A DNA stretch of 64,000 nt from Dactylosporangium sucinum (GTDB lineage Bacteria; Actinomycetota; Actinomycetes; Mycobacteriales; Micromonosporaceae), in assembly GCF_014647515.1 (NCBI RefSeq), contig NZ_BMPI01000005.1:124001-188000 (forward strand). Reading direction: 5' to 3'. The number at the start of each line of letters is the position of its first letter. Position 1 is the first letter of the stretch. The notes beneath the pieces are model-generated. The model was not told the DNA's origin and did not search any database. It saw only the letters and a program-made list of their open reading frames with translations. The position numbers and the translations under genes are program-made. Below are positions 6,899-15,352 of this stretch, in pieces.

Positions 6899-9396
6899 GC
6901 GCCCTCGCGAGCCGCGTCCCGCGCGGCGGCGACCCCGACGCCGTCTTCGACGCCTTCGCCGCCTGGGCCAAGGAGCAGGGCCTCAGCCTGTATCCGCACC
7001 AGGAAGAGGCGCTCATCGAGATCGTCTCGGGCGCGAACGTCATCCTGAACACGCCCACCGGCTCCGGCAAGAGCCTCGTGGCGGCCGGCGCCCACTTCGC
7101 CGCGCTCGCCGACGACCGCACCACCTTCTACACCGCGCCCATCAAGGCGCTCGTCTCCGAGAAGTTCTTCGCCCTGGTCGAGATGTTCGGCGCCGAGAAC
7201 GTCGGCATGCTCACCGGCGACGCCAGCGTCAACGCCGACGCGCCGATCATCTGCTGCACGGCCGAGATCCTCGCCAACATCGCGCTGCGCGACGGCGCCG
7301 AGGCCGACGTCGGCATCGTCGTCATGGACGAGTTCCACTTCTACGCCGACCCGGACCGCGGCTGGGCGTGGCAGGTGCCGCTCATCGAGCTGCCGCAGGC
7401 GCAGTTCGTGCTCATGTCCGCGACCCTCGGCGACGTCAGCCGCTTCGAGGACGACCTGACCCGCCGGACCGGCAGGCCCACCGCCGTGGTGAAGAACGCC
7501 GAGCGGCCGGTGCCGCTCATGTTCACCTACTCGATGGACCCGCTGCACGAGACGATCGAGGAGCTGCTGAGCACCCGGCAGGCGCCGGTCTACATCGTGC
7601 ACTTCACGCAGGCCGCCGCCCTGGAGCGCGCGCAGGCCCTGATGAGCATCAACGTGTCGACGCGGGCCGAGAAGGACATGATCGCCGAGGCGATCGGCAA
7701 CTTCCGCTTCACCGCCGGCTTCGGCAAGACGCTGTCGCGGCTGGTGCGCCACGGGATCGGCGTGCACCACGCCGGCATGCTGCCGAAATACCGCCGGCTC
7801 GTCGAAACCCTCGCCCAGGCCGGCCTGCTCAAGGTGATCTGCGGCACCGACACGCTCGGCGTCGGCATCAACGTGCCGATCCGCACGGTGCTCTTCACCG
7901 CCCTGTCGAAGTACGACGGGCAGAAGACCCGCCTCCTGTACGCCCGCGAGTTCCACCAGATCGCGGGCCGGGCCGGCCGCGCCGGCTTCGACACGATCGG
8001 CACGGTGGTGGTGCAGGCGCCGGAGCACGTCATCGACAACGAGCGCGCGCTGGCGAAGGCGGGCGACGACCCGAAGAAGCGGCGCAAGGTGGTGCGCAAG
8101 AAGCCGCCGGAGGGATCGATCGGCTGGGGCCGGCCGACCTTCGAGCGACTGGTCGAGGCCGAGCCCGAGCCGCTCAGGTCCAGCTTCCAGGTCTCGCACG
8201 CGATGCTGCTCAACGTGATCAGCCGGCCGGGCGACGCCTTCCGGGCGATGCGGCACCTGCTCACCGAGAACCACGAGGATGCCCACTCCCAGCGCCGGCT
8301 CATCCGCCGGGCCATCGCCATCTACCGGGCGCTGCTCGCCGGCGGCGTGGTCGAGCAGCTCGACGAGCCCGACGAGGAGGGCCGCCGCGTGCGGCTCACC
8401 GTCGACCTGCAGATGGACTTCGCGCTGAACCAGCCGCTGTCCCCGTTCGCCCTGGCCGCGATCGAGCTCCTCGACCGCGAGGCGCCGGCCTACGCCCTCG
8501 ACGTGCTCTCGGTCATCGAGTCCACATTGGACGACCCGCGGCAGGTCCTGTCGGCGCAGCAGTTCAAGGCCCGCGGCGAGGCGGTCGCGGCGATGAAGGC
8601 CGACGGCATCGAATACGAGGAGCGGCTGGAGCTGCTCGACTCGGTCACCCACCCGAAGCCGCTCGCGGACCTGCTCGACAGCGCCTACAACCTGTACAAG
8701 CAGGGGCACCCGTGGGTCGCCGACTACCAGCTCTCGCCGAAGTCCGTGGTCCGCGACATGTACGAGCGGGCGATGACCTTCGTCGAATACGTCAGCTTCT
8801 ACAGCCTCTCGCGATCCGAGGGCCTGGTCCTGCGATACCTCGCCGACGCCTTCAAGGCGCTGCGCCAGACGGTGCCGGAGGACGCGCGCACCGAGGAGCT
8901 CACCGACGTCATCGAGTGGCTGGGGGAGCTGGTGCGCCAGGTCGACTCCAGCCTCATCGACGAGTGGGAGCGCCTGCGCAACCCCACCGACGAACGGCCG
9001 GTCGTGGTCGACGACCGCCCACCGGCCGTCACGCGCAACCTGCGCGCCTTCCGGGTGCTGGTCCGCAACGCGCTGTTCCGCCGGGTGGAGCTCGCGGCGC
9101 TGCGCCGCTACGACGAACTGGGCGAGCTGGACGGCGAGCACGGGTTCACCTCCGATGCTTGGCAGGATGCGATCGAGGACTACTTCGAGGAGTACGACAG
9201 CCTCGGCGTGGGCCCGGACGCCCGCGGCCCGGCGCTGCTGGTGATCGACCAGAAGCCGGAGCGCTGGCACGTCCGCCAGATCTTCGACGACCCGGCCGGC
9301 GACCGTGACTGGGCGATCGTCGCCGAGGTGGATCTGGCCGAGTCGGACGCGCTCGGCGCCGCTGCTGTGCGCGTCGTGTCGGTCGGTCCGGCCTGA
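6895..9396 (+). CDS. DExH-box helicase with DUF3516-type C-terminus
   Basis: 833 aa superfamily 2 helicase of the Ski2-like actinobacterial group. Walker A is TPTGSGKS at residues 53-60, the Walker B box is DEFH at 145-148, motif III is the MSATL segment, and motif VI is QIAGRAGRAGFD near residue 357. A positively charged stretch KKRRKVVRKK (near 395) and a long helical C-terminal half match the DUF3516 architecture. Likely an RNA or DNA unwinding enzyme in the cytosol; the substrate is unknown. It overlaps trmB by 4 bp, suggesting a link to RNA metabolism. Confidence 0.88.
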   Translation: MSALASRVPRGGDPDAVFDAFAAWAKEQGLSLYPHQEEALIEIVSGANVILNTPTGSGKSLVAAGAHFAALADDRTTFYTAPIKALVSEKFFALVEMFGAENVGMLTGDASVNADAPIICCTAEILANIALRDGAEADVGIVVMDEFHFYADPDRGWAWQVPLIELPQAQFVLMSATLGDVSRFEDDLTRRTGRPTAVVKNAERPVPLMFTYSMDPLHETIEELLSTRQAPVYIVHFTQAAALERAQALMSINVSTRAEKDMIAEAIGNFRFTAGFGKTLSRLVRHGIGVHHAGMLPKYRRLVETLAQAGLLKVICGTDTLGVGINVPIRTVLFTALSKYDGQKTRLLYAREFHQIAGRAGRAGFDTIGTVVVQAPEHVIDNERALAKAGDDPKKRRKVVRKKPPEGSIGWGRPTFERLVEAEPEPLRSSFQVSHAMLLNVISRPGDAFRAMRHLLTENHEDAHSQRRLIRRAIAIYRALLAGGVVEQLDEPDEEGRRVRLTVDLQMDFALNQPLSPFALAAIELLDREAPAYALDVLSVIESTLDDPRQVLSAQQFKARGEAVAAMKADGIEYEERLELLDSVTHPKPLADLLDSAYNLYKQGHPWVADYQLSPKSVVRDMYERAMTFVEYVSFYSLSRSEGLVLRYLADAFKALRQTVPEDARTEELTDVIEWLGELVRQVDSSLIDEWERLRNPTDERPVVVDDRPPAVTRNLRAFRVLVRNALFRRVELAALRRYDELGELDGEHGFTSDAWQDAIEDYFEEYDSLGVGPDARGPALLVIDQKPERWHVRQIFDDPAGDRDWAIVAEVDLAESDALGAAAVRVVSVGPA

Positions 9397-9405
9397 GGCC
9401 GGCGG

Positions 9406-10452
9406 TCAGGCGGTGGCGCCTCGCAGCGCCGCCAGAAACCGGCCGGGCTGGGTGAACGCCGCGAAGTGGCTCGCGTCCTCGATGAGGACCAGCGACTTGT
9501 GCGGCGCCTCGACCTCGGCGAAGTAGTCGACCGCCGGCTCGGTCAGGGTCACGACGTCACGCGCGCCCTGGAACAGGTGGAACGGGATCTCGAACCGCGT
9601 GCCGAGCGATCGGGCGTCGAACGCCATGAACTGCTCGAACATCGCGTCGCGGACCTTGCCGAAACCCTGCAGCCAGGCCATGACGTCGCCCAGTGAGTAG
9701 TCGGGCTTGGTGAGCAGCAGCGGGAACAGCAGCTTGAACACGGCGTTGGGTGTGGTCGGGTCGGTGGCCATGCTCCACTGCATCCGCCGGCCCCAGGCCG
9801 CGACGTCCCACCCGCGTGGGTCGTCGTCGAGCGCCTCCAGGGCGGCCACGCCCCGCTTGTTGCCGGCGGCGCGGAGCCGCGCGAGGGTGTCCCGGCGCCC
9901 CTCGCGCTCGTTGGCGACCATGTCGACGTAGAAGTCGGTGCCCACGTAGGCGCTGAACAGGTCCGGGCGGCGCTGTGCCATCGGCAGGCCCACGATGGTG
10001 CCCATCGAGCCGGCCATCAGCACGATCTTGTCCTTGTCCAGGTGGCGGCGGAGCCACTCGGCGACCTCGATGCCGTCCTCGACCATCCGCTCGAAGGTCA
10101 GCTCGCCGGCCGGCGGCCAGCCGTTGCGGCGCAGCGTGCGGCCACAGCCCCGGCGGTCCCAGTGCACGACCGTGAAGTGCCGCTCCCACTCGCGCAGGAG
10201 CGCCGTGAACACGGAATAGGGCGAGCCCGGGCCGCCGTGCACGACCAGCAGGACCGGGTTGGCCCGGTCCTCGCCGCGGATCTGCAGCCACTGGTCGACC
10301 CCGCCGATCGTGACGTAGCGGCTTTCGGCGATGCCGTGCACGCCGTCGATGCGCGCCTCCACGGCGCGGCGGTGCTTGCGAACGGCCCGGTAGGCGAGGG
10401 GAGCGGCGGCGGTGGCGGCAGCGGCGGTCGCGACGGATGCGGCGATGAACAT
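9406..10452 (-). CDS. Alpha/beta hydrolase, proline iminopeptidase-like, N-terminally anchored
   Basis: 348 aa. HGGPGSPYS is the oxyanion-hole motif of the S33 peptidase/hydrolase group and AGSMGTIVG holds the nucleophilic serine. The catalytic His is probably in IEDASHFAAF near the end. The first 25 residues are an Ala-rich hydrophobic helix, which could be a signal or membrane anchor. ATG 10452 is preferred to the longer open frame because GGAGG lies 5 bases upstream of it. Divergent from the TetR-katE unit across a repeat-filled control region, so it may be a target of that regulator. Substrate unknown. Confidence 0.82.
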   Translation of the reverse strand: MFIAASVATAAAATAAAPLAYRAVRKHRRAVEARIDGVHGIAESRYVTIGGVDQWLQIRGEDRANPVLLVVHGGPGSPYSVFTALLREWERHFTVVHWDRRGCGRTLRRNGWPPAGELTFERMVEDGIEVAEWLRRHLDKDKIVLMAGSMGTIVGLPMAQRRPDLFSAYVGTDFYVDMVANEREGRRDTLARLRAAGNKRGVAALEALDDDPRGWDVAAWGRRMQWSMATDPTTPNAVFKLLFPLLLTKPDYSLGDVMAWLQGFGKVRDAMFEQFMAFDARSLGTRFEIPFHLFQGARDVVTLTEPAVDYFAEVEAPHKSLVLIEDASHFAAFTQPGRFLAALRGATA

Positions 10453-10497
10453 GACGTCCTCCGAGGGGATGGCTGCGGTGCGTTGGGCCGACTGTAC

Positions 10498-10583
10498 GAG
10501 ATTCTCAGACAGATTTGCAAGACAAGTTTTCAAGACGAATTTGCGAGACGGATTTGCGAGACTGTCGTCTCAGACGGTACTGT
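10498..10583. promoter_or_regulatory. Six 13-bp tandem units plus promoter, TetR/hydrolase control region
   Basis: Consecutive 13-mers start at 10498, 10511, 10524, 10537, 10550 and 10563. All end in AGAC and the middle ones share a core like GATTTGCGAGAC. The last two junctions make the dyad GAGAC-TGTC-GTCTC (10558-10571). The block is AT-richer than its surroundings. TTGCGA (10554-10559) and TACTGT (10578-10583), 18 bp apart, form a plausible promoter ending 7 bases before the TetR ATG. Probably an operator array for the TetR protein. Confidence 0.6.
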
Positions 10584-10590
10584 CACCGCC

Positions 10591-11169
10591 ATGGGAAACC
10601 GGGAGAAGCTCCTCGACGGAGCGCTGCAGTGCCTGTTCGAGAAGGGCTATGCCGAGACCACGGCCAGGGACATCGCGACGACCGCGGGTGTGAGCCTGGC
10701 CGCGATCGGCTATCACTTCGGCACCACCCAGGCGCTGCTCAGCACCGTGCTTTTCCAGGCGATGGAGCAGTGGGCCGACGAGCTGGAGAACGCCCTGAAC
10801 GACGAGGGCGACGCCGCGCTCGCGCCGGCTGACCGGTTCGTCGCCATCTGGACGCGGGTGATCGATTCGATCGCCGCCAACCGTGCGCTGTGGACCACGC
10901 AGTTCGAGGCGGCCACCCAGGTCGCGCGGGGGCAGGGCCCGGACTGGGACTGGACGGAGGCGCAGGGTGGCGCCCAGGCCGGCCTGGCCGAGCTGTTCCA
11001 CGGGATCGACGGCGACGAGGAGCCGGAGCTGGCCCGCACGGTGGGTGGCGTCTACCAGGCGCTCATCTCCGGCGTCGTGCTGCAGCACCTCGTGACGCCG
11101 GAGCTGGCGCTGAGCGGGCGCGACCTGATCGACGGCTTACGCGCGATCGCCGCCCGACTCGATCCCTAG
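10591..11169 (+). CDS. TetR-family transcriptional regulator
   Basis: 192 aa. The N-terminal helix-turn-helix covers about residues 10-50 (EKLLDGALQCLFEKGYAETT, then IATTAGVSLAAIGYHFGTTQAL), as in TetR/AcrR repressors. The C-terminal ligand domain is not diagnostic. ATG 10591 follows a TACTGT -10 by 7 bases and lacks a Shine-Dalgarno, so it is likely leaderless. The catalase gene begins 17 bp after the stop, so the two form an operon. The 13-bp array and GAGAC dyad directly upstream suggest autoregulation. The ligand is unknown. Confidence 0.9.
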   Translation: MGNREKLLDGALQCLFEKGYAETTARDIATTAGVSLAAIGYHFGTTQALLSTVLFQAMEQWADELENALNDEGDAALAPADRFVAIWTRVIDSIAANRALWTTQFEAATQVARGQGPDWDWTEAQGGAQAGLAELFHGIDGDEEPELARTVGGVYQALISGVVLQHLVTPELALSGRDLIDGLRAIAARLDP

Positions 11170-11186
11170 CAAAAGGTGTAAAGCAG

Positions 11187-13262
11187 ATGGAACGTGGTAG
11201 CCCCAAGCGTATGACCGCCAAGGACCGGCAGCTCGCAGCCAGCCGCCGACCGTTCAACGAGGGTGTGCTGACCACCGACCAGGGCATCCCGGTCGAGGAG
11301 ACCGACAACTCGTTGCGGGCGGGCGCGCGTGGTCCGACGCTGCTTGAGGACTTCCATCTGCGCGAGAAGATCATGCGGTTCGACCACGAGCGCGTCCCCG
11401 AGCGGGTGGTGCACGCGCGCGGGTCGGGCGCCCACGGTTTCTTCAAGGTGTACGAACCGCTGGACGAGTACACGACGGCCGACTTCCTGACCGACCCCGA
11501 CGCCGAGACGCCGGTGTTCGTGCGCTTCTCGACCGTCCAGGGCTCGCGCGGATCCACCGACACACCGCGCGACGTGCGCGGGTTCGCCACCAAGTTCTAC
11601 ACCCGGCAGGGCAACTTCGACCTCGTCGGCAACAACATGCCGGTGTTCTTCATCCAGGACGGCATCAAGTTCCCCGACCTGGTGCACGCGCTCAAGCCCG
11701 AGCCGCACCACGAGATGCCGCAGGCGGCGTCGGCCCACGACACGTTCTGGGACTTCGTGTCGCTGCAGCCGGAGACGATGCACCACGTGATGTGGCTGAT
11801 GTCCGACCGGGCCCTGCCCCGCAGCTTCCGCATGATGCAGGGCTTCGGCGTGCACACCTTCCGGCTGGTCAACGCGCACGGCCGCAGCACGTTCGTGAAG
11901 TTCCACTGGACGCCGTCCCTCGGCACGCACTCGCTCGTCTTCGACGAGGCGCAGCTGATCTCGGGCAGGGACCCCGACTTCAACCGGCGCGACCTGTGGG
12001 AGGCGATCGACAGCGGGCAGTTCCCGTCCTGGGAGCTGGGCCTGCAGCTAATCCCGCAGGAGCAGGCATACCAGTTCGACGACATCGACATCCTCGATCC
12101 GACGAAGATCATTCCCGAGGAGCTCGTGCCGGTGACGCCGGTCGGCCGCCTCACGCTGAACCGCAACCCCAGCAACTTCTTCGCCGAGACCGAGCAGGTC
12201 GCGTTCTGCGTCGGCAACGTGGTGCCCGGCATCGACTTCACCAACGACCCGCTGATGCAGGCGCGGCTCTTCTCGTACCTCGACACGCAGCTCACCCGGC
12301 TCGGCGGGCCCAACTTCCCGCAGCTGCCGATCAACCGCCCGATCGCCGCCGTCCGCAACCATCAGCAGGACGGCTTCCACCAGCACGAGACGCCGGTGGG
12401 ACAGGCCAACTACTTCCCGAACTCGCTCGGCGACGACCTGCCGAAGCCGGCCGGCGCGGCCGGGTTCGTGCACTTCCCGGAGGCGGTCGACGGCCCGAAG
12501 GAGCGCAAGCGCAGCGAGACGTTCGCCGACCACTACACCCAGGCGACCCTGTTCTGGAACAGCATGTCCGGTTGGGAGAGGGAGCACATCATCTCGGCAT
12601 ACCGGTTCGAGCTCGGCAAGGTGCGGGCCATGCCGATCCGGGTCCGCGTGGTCGAGCACCTCAACCGGATCGACCACGACCTGGCCGTCGCGGTCGCGCA
12701 CGGCGTCGGCGTCGAGGAGCCGGTGAAGTCGGCCGACAACCACGGCCGCAGCTCGCCGGCGCTGTCGCAGGCCAACACGGCGCGGGACTCGATCATCAGC
12801 CGCCGGGTGGCGGTGCTGGTCGCCGACGGCGTGGACGCCCACGCGCTGGCCGCCCTGCGGGACAAGCTGACCGAGCGCGGCGCGGTCGTCGAGCTCCTCG
12901 CGCCGGTCGACGGCCGGATCACCACCTCCGACGGGGTGTCGATGGACGTGGACCGGGCGCTGCCGACGATGGCCTCGGTGCTCTACGACGCGGTGATCGT
13001 GCCGGACGGCGCGCCGGACCTGGCCACGGACGGGCAGGCGGTGCACTTCGCCGCCGAGGCGTTCAAGCACGGCAAGACCGTCTGCGCGGTCGGCTCCGGG
13101 CTTGCCCTGCTGCAGCGCGGCCAGATCCCGTTACCGACGGCGTTGGCCGATCCGGCACTGATCGCGCACGACGCTTGGTCCGACACGTTCGTGTCCGAAC
13201 TGGTCGCGTCGCTCGCCAGGCACCGCAACTTCGACCGGGACGTCGCGGCGATCCCGGCCTGA
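11187..13262 (+). CDS. katE: Large-subunit catalase (HPII type)
   Basis: 691 aa monofunctional heme catalase converting hydrogen peroxide to water and oxygen. The distal His is H76 in VVHARGSGAHG, with RFSTVQGSRGSTDT and the Asn of LVGNNMPVFF nearby. The proximal heme Tyr is in RLFSYLDTQLTRLG. The extra C-terminal domain from about residue 535 (RRVAVLVADGVDAHALAALR) is the DJ-1/class I amidotransferase-like flavodoxin fold of large-subunit catalases. The start has AAAAGG about 10 bases upstream. Second gene of a TetR operon, an unusual partner for a catalase; oxidative or organic peroxide signals may be read by the TetR protein (inference). Confidence 0.93.
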   Translation: MERGSPKRMTAKDRQLAASRRPFNEGVLTTDQGIPVEETDNSLRAGARGPTLLEDFHLREKIMRFDHERVPERVVHARGSGAHGFFKVYEPLDEYTTADFLTDPDAETPVFVRFSTVQGSRGSTDTPRDVRGFATKFYTRQGNFDLVGNNMPVFFIQDGIKFPDLVHALKPEPHHEMPQAASAHDTFWDFVSLQPETMHHVMWLMSDRALPRSFRMMQGFGVHTFRLVNAHGRSTFVKFHWTPSLGTHSLVFDEAQLISGRDPDFNRRDLWEAIDSGQFPSWELGLQLIPQEQAYQFDDIDILDPTKIIPEELVPVTPVGRLTLNRNPSNFFAETEQVAFCVGNVVPGIDFTNDPLMQARLFSYLDTQLTRLGGPNFPQLPINRPIAAVRNHQQDGFHQHETPVGQANYFPNSLGDDLPKPAGAAGFVHFPEAVDGPKERKRSETFADHYTQATLFWNSMSGWEREHIISAYRFELGKVRAMPIRVRVVEHLNRIDHDLAVAVAHGVGVEEPVKSADNHGRSSPALSQANTARDSIISRRVAVLVADGVDAHALAALRDKLTERGAVVELLAPVDGRITTSDGVSMDVDRALPTMASVLYDAVIVPDGAPDLATDGQAVHFAAEAFKHGKTVCAVGSGLALLQRGQIPLPTALADPALIAHDAWSDTFVSELVASLARHRNFDRDVAAIPA

Positions 13263-13314
13263 TCCCGACCCCGGCGGGATGCCGAAGCAGAACCGGGCCG
13301 CAGCAGGACAGCGC

Positions 13315-14121
13315 TCAGGACTGGTTCAGGTGGAGGTAGCCCCGGTGCACGGCGATCAGCGACAACTCCTGGGGGAACGGCGACTTCGCGGCCACCCGGT
13401 CGGGTGGGGCGCCGTCCTGGTCACCCTCCCGGATGAGCCAGGCGAGCGACGCGAGCTGCTCGTGCTGGGCCTGCACGAACGAGCGGTCGACCGAGCGTCC
13501 GTGGCCGGGGACGACCTGGGTGGTCTCCGCCAGGTGCGGCAGCAGGGCGGCGAGGGTGTCGGGCCACTCGAGGGGGTAGGCGTCGTCGAACTGTGGTGGG
13601 CCGCTCTCCTCCACCAGGTCACCGGCGATGACCACGTCGGCGTCGGGGACAAGGACGACCAGGTCACCGGCCGAGTGGCCGCGGCCGAAGTGGCGCAGCT
13701 CCACCAGCCGGTCGCCGAGGTCGAGGTCCTGGGCGGTGCGAACGAGGTCGGTCGGCGGGGTGATCGGCACCTCGGCCAGTTCCGCGGCGAGGTCCGGGTA
13801 GGCGCGCTGGCACTCGGCTCGCATGGGCTCGCCGTGGTGGGGGCCCAGCAGCACCGCCGTCTCCTCGTGCCCCCAGATCGGGGCCGGGGCGAACACGGCG
13901 TTGCCGAAGGTGTGGTCGAAGTGGTGGTGCGTGTTGACGACGGCGAGGGGGAGGTCGGTCACCCGGCGGACCGCGTTCAGCAGGTCGCGGGCCTGGGCGG
14001 TGGTCGACAGCGTGTCGACGACCAGCGCCGACTCCCCGCCGACGATCAGGGCGGCGGTCACGTCCAGCACCTTGTGACGCAGGATGTGCACGTTGGAGGC
14101 GATCTCGCGCAGGTGGGTCAT
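13315..14121 (-). CDS. Metallo-beta-lactamase-fold hydrolase
   Basis: 268 aa. The binuclear metal motif HxHxDH is present at H65-H70 (THHHFDH), followed by the later His of GRGHSAGDL, the Asp of VIAGDLVEE and the His of VVPGHG, so the active site looks complete. The substrate is unknown; glyoxalase II-like and quinoprotein-relay-like members share this layout. Its start overlaps the upstream thioesterase stop by 4 bp (both minus strand). The pairing of a hotdog thioesterase with an MBL hydrolase suggests breakdown of a thioester-derived compound, which is inference. Confidence 0.85.
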   Translation of the reverse strand: MTHLREIASNVHILRHKVLDVTAALIVGGESALVVDTLSTTAQARDLLNAVRRVTDLPLAVVNTHHHFDHTFGNAVFAPAPIWGHEETAVLLGPHHGEPMRAECQRAYPDLAAELAEVPITPPTDLVRTAQDLDLGDRLVELRHFGRGHSAGDLVVLVPDADVVIAGDLVEESGPPQFDDAYPLEWPDTLAALLPHLAETTQVVPGHGRSVDRSFVQAQHEQLASLAWLIREGDQDGAPPDRVAAKSPFPQELSLIAVHRGYLHLNQS

Positions 14122-14537
14122 GAGCGGTCCTCCAGGGCCTTGTTCAGGAACCGCTGGCGATCGACGATGATGCGCTCGACGCGGCCCTCGGCGACGATCT
14201 GGCGGCCGTCGCGAACCACGATCTCGAAGACCAGCTTGCGGCCGTCCGTCTTTGCCAGCCGGGCCTCGGCGGTGACCTTGCCGCCGATGGGCGTCGCCGC
14301 CTTGTGCTCCAGCTCGACGCGGGTGCCGACCGTGGTGAAGCCCGGGGGCAGGCGGCTCGCCGTCGCGCCGACCGTGGCCGCCTCGGCCAGGGCCAGCACG
14401 CGTGGGGTGCCGAGGACCGGCACGTCGCCCGACCCCACCGCCTGGGCGGTGTCGGCGTCGGTGACCTTGAGCTCGACGCGGGTGACGGCGCCCACCCAGG
14501 GGGCCGCATCGACCGAGGGGCGCTCGTTCGGCTGCAT
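14118..14537 (-). CDS. Hotdog-fold thioesterase, FlK-like
   Basis: 139 aa single hotdog domain. The layout (SGDVPVLGTPRVLALAEAA helix, then TVGTRVELEHKAATPIGGKV) matches the fluoroacetyl-CoA thioesterase-like family, in which the helix is followed by a GxxxxxxH-type strand. Likely a cytosolic acyl-CoA thioesterase; the acyl group is unknown. ATG 14537 lies 7 bases after TAGGCT on the minus strand (14545-14550), and GGGGAG in the same interval could also serve as a ribosome site. First gene of a two-gene unit with the MBL hydrolase. Confidence 0.75.
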   Translation of the reverse strand: MQPNERPSVDAAPWVGAVTRVELKVTDADTAQAVGSGDVPVLGTPRVLALAEAATVGATASRLPPGFTTVGTRVELEHKAATPIGGKVTAEARLAKTDGRKLVFEIVVRDGRQIVAEGRVERIIVDRQRFLNKALEDRS

Positions 14538-14544
14538 ACTCCCC

Positions 14545-14598
14545 AGCCTAACGACCGTGCATAACGCGTCGCCGGAAAACCTGACGCACGTCGATAAT
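14545..14598. promoter_or_regulatory. Divergent -10 elements, thioesterase and sirtuin
   Basis: TAGGCT on the minus strand (14545-14550) is 7 bases from the thioesterase ATG. GATAAT on the plus strand (14593-14598) is 7 bases from the sirtuin ATG. Both imply leaderless starts. Confidence 0.45.
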
Positions 14599-14605
14599 TG
14601 CCGCC

Positions 14606-15352
14606 ATGGAGGAGATCATGCGGTGGGCGGACGAGGGAGGAGTGGTCGTGCTGACCGGGGCGGGCATCTCGACCGACTCCGGAATCCCGGACTTCCGCGG
14701 GCCCAACGGGGTGTGGACGCGCGACCCCGAGGCGATGAAGCTGTCCTCGATCGACCATTACGTCGCCGATCCGGACGTGCGGCGCCGTTCGTGGCAGGAG
14801 CGGCTGCGCCACCCGGCGTGGACCGCCGAGCCGAATGCCGGACACACGGCGCTCGTGGAGCTGGAGCGGCGCGGCAAGCTCACCGCGATCATCACGCAGA
14901 ACATCGACGGGCTCCACCAGCGGGCCGGCAGCGACCCCGCCAAGGTGATCGAGCTGCACGGCACGCTCTCGGAGACGGAGTGCCTCGGGTGCGGCGACCG
15001 GCGGCCGATGCGCGAGATCCTCGACCGCGTGGAGGGAGGCGAGGACGATCCGGCCTGCGAGGAGTGCGGCGGGATCCTGAAGTCGGCGACGATCTCGTTC
15101 GGTCAGCAGATGAACATGGCGACGCTGGAGGCGGCGGCGGAGGCGGCGATGTACTGCCGGACGTTCGTCACCGTCGGGACCTCACTGACCGTCCACCCGG
15201 CCGCCGGGCTCGTCGAGGTCGCCCGGAAGCGCGGTGCTCGGGTCGTGATCGTGAACGACGCGCCGACGCCGTACGACGCCATCGCCGACCGCGTCGTCCG
15301 CGAGCCGATCGGTGTCGTCCTGCCCCTGATCGCCGGAGGCGCCGACGCCTGA
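14606..15352 (+). CDS. NAD-dependent protein deacylase (sirtuin)
   Basis: 248 aa Sir2-family enzyme that removes acetyl or other acyl groups from lysines using NAD. NAD-binding motifs are LTGAGISTDSGIPDFRG (residues 16-32) and TQNIDGLHQRAG (98-108). The catalytic His is H118 in IELHGT. The zinc site is C126, C129, C151 and C154. The last 57 codons overlap, in antisense, the tail of the convergent PH-domain gene. No obvious substrate gene (for example an acyl-CoA synthetase) is adjacent. Confidence 0.92.
   Translation: MEEIMRWADEGGVVVLTGAGISTDSGIPDFRGPNGVWTRDPEAMKLSSIDHYVADPDVRRRSWQERLRHPAWTAEPNAGHTALVELERRGKLTAIITQNIDGLHQRAGSDPAKVIELHGTLSETECLGCGDRRPMREILDRVEGGEDDPACEECGGILKSATISFGQQMNMATLEAAAEAAMYCRTFVTVGTSLTVHPAAGLVEVARKRGARVVIVNDAPTPYDAIADRVVREPIGVVLPLIAGGADA

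Noticed and set aside
5518-9270. 1250-codon open frame on the minus strand across the LysR, trmB and helicase genes
   Set aside because: Composition is typical of the reverse of GC-rich genes, and the sense genes have clear catalytic motifs.
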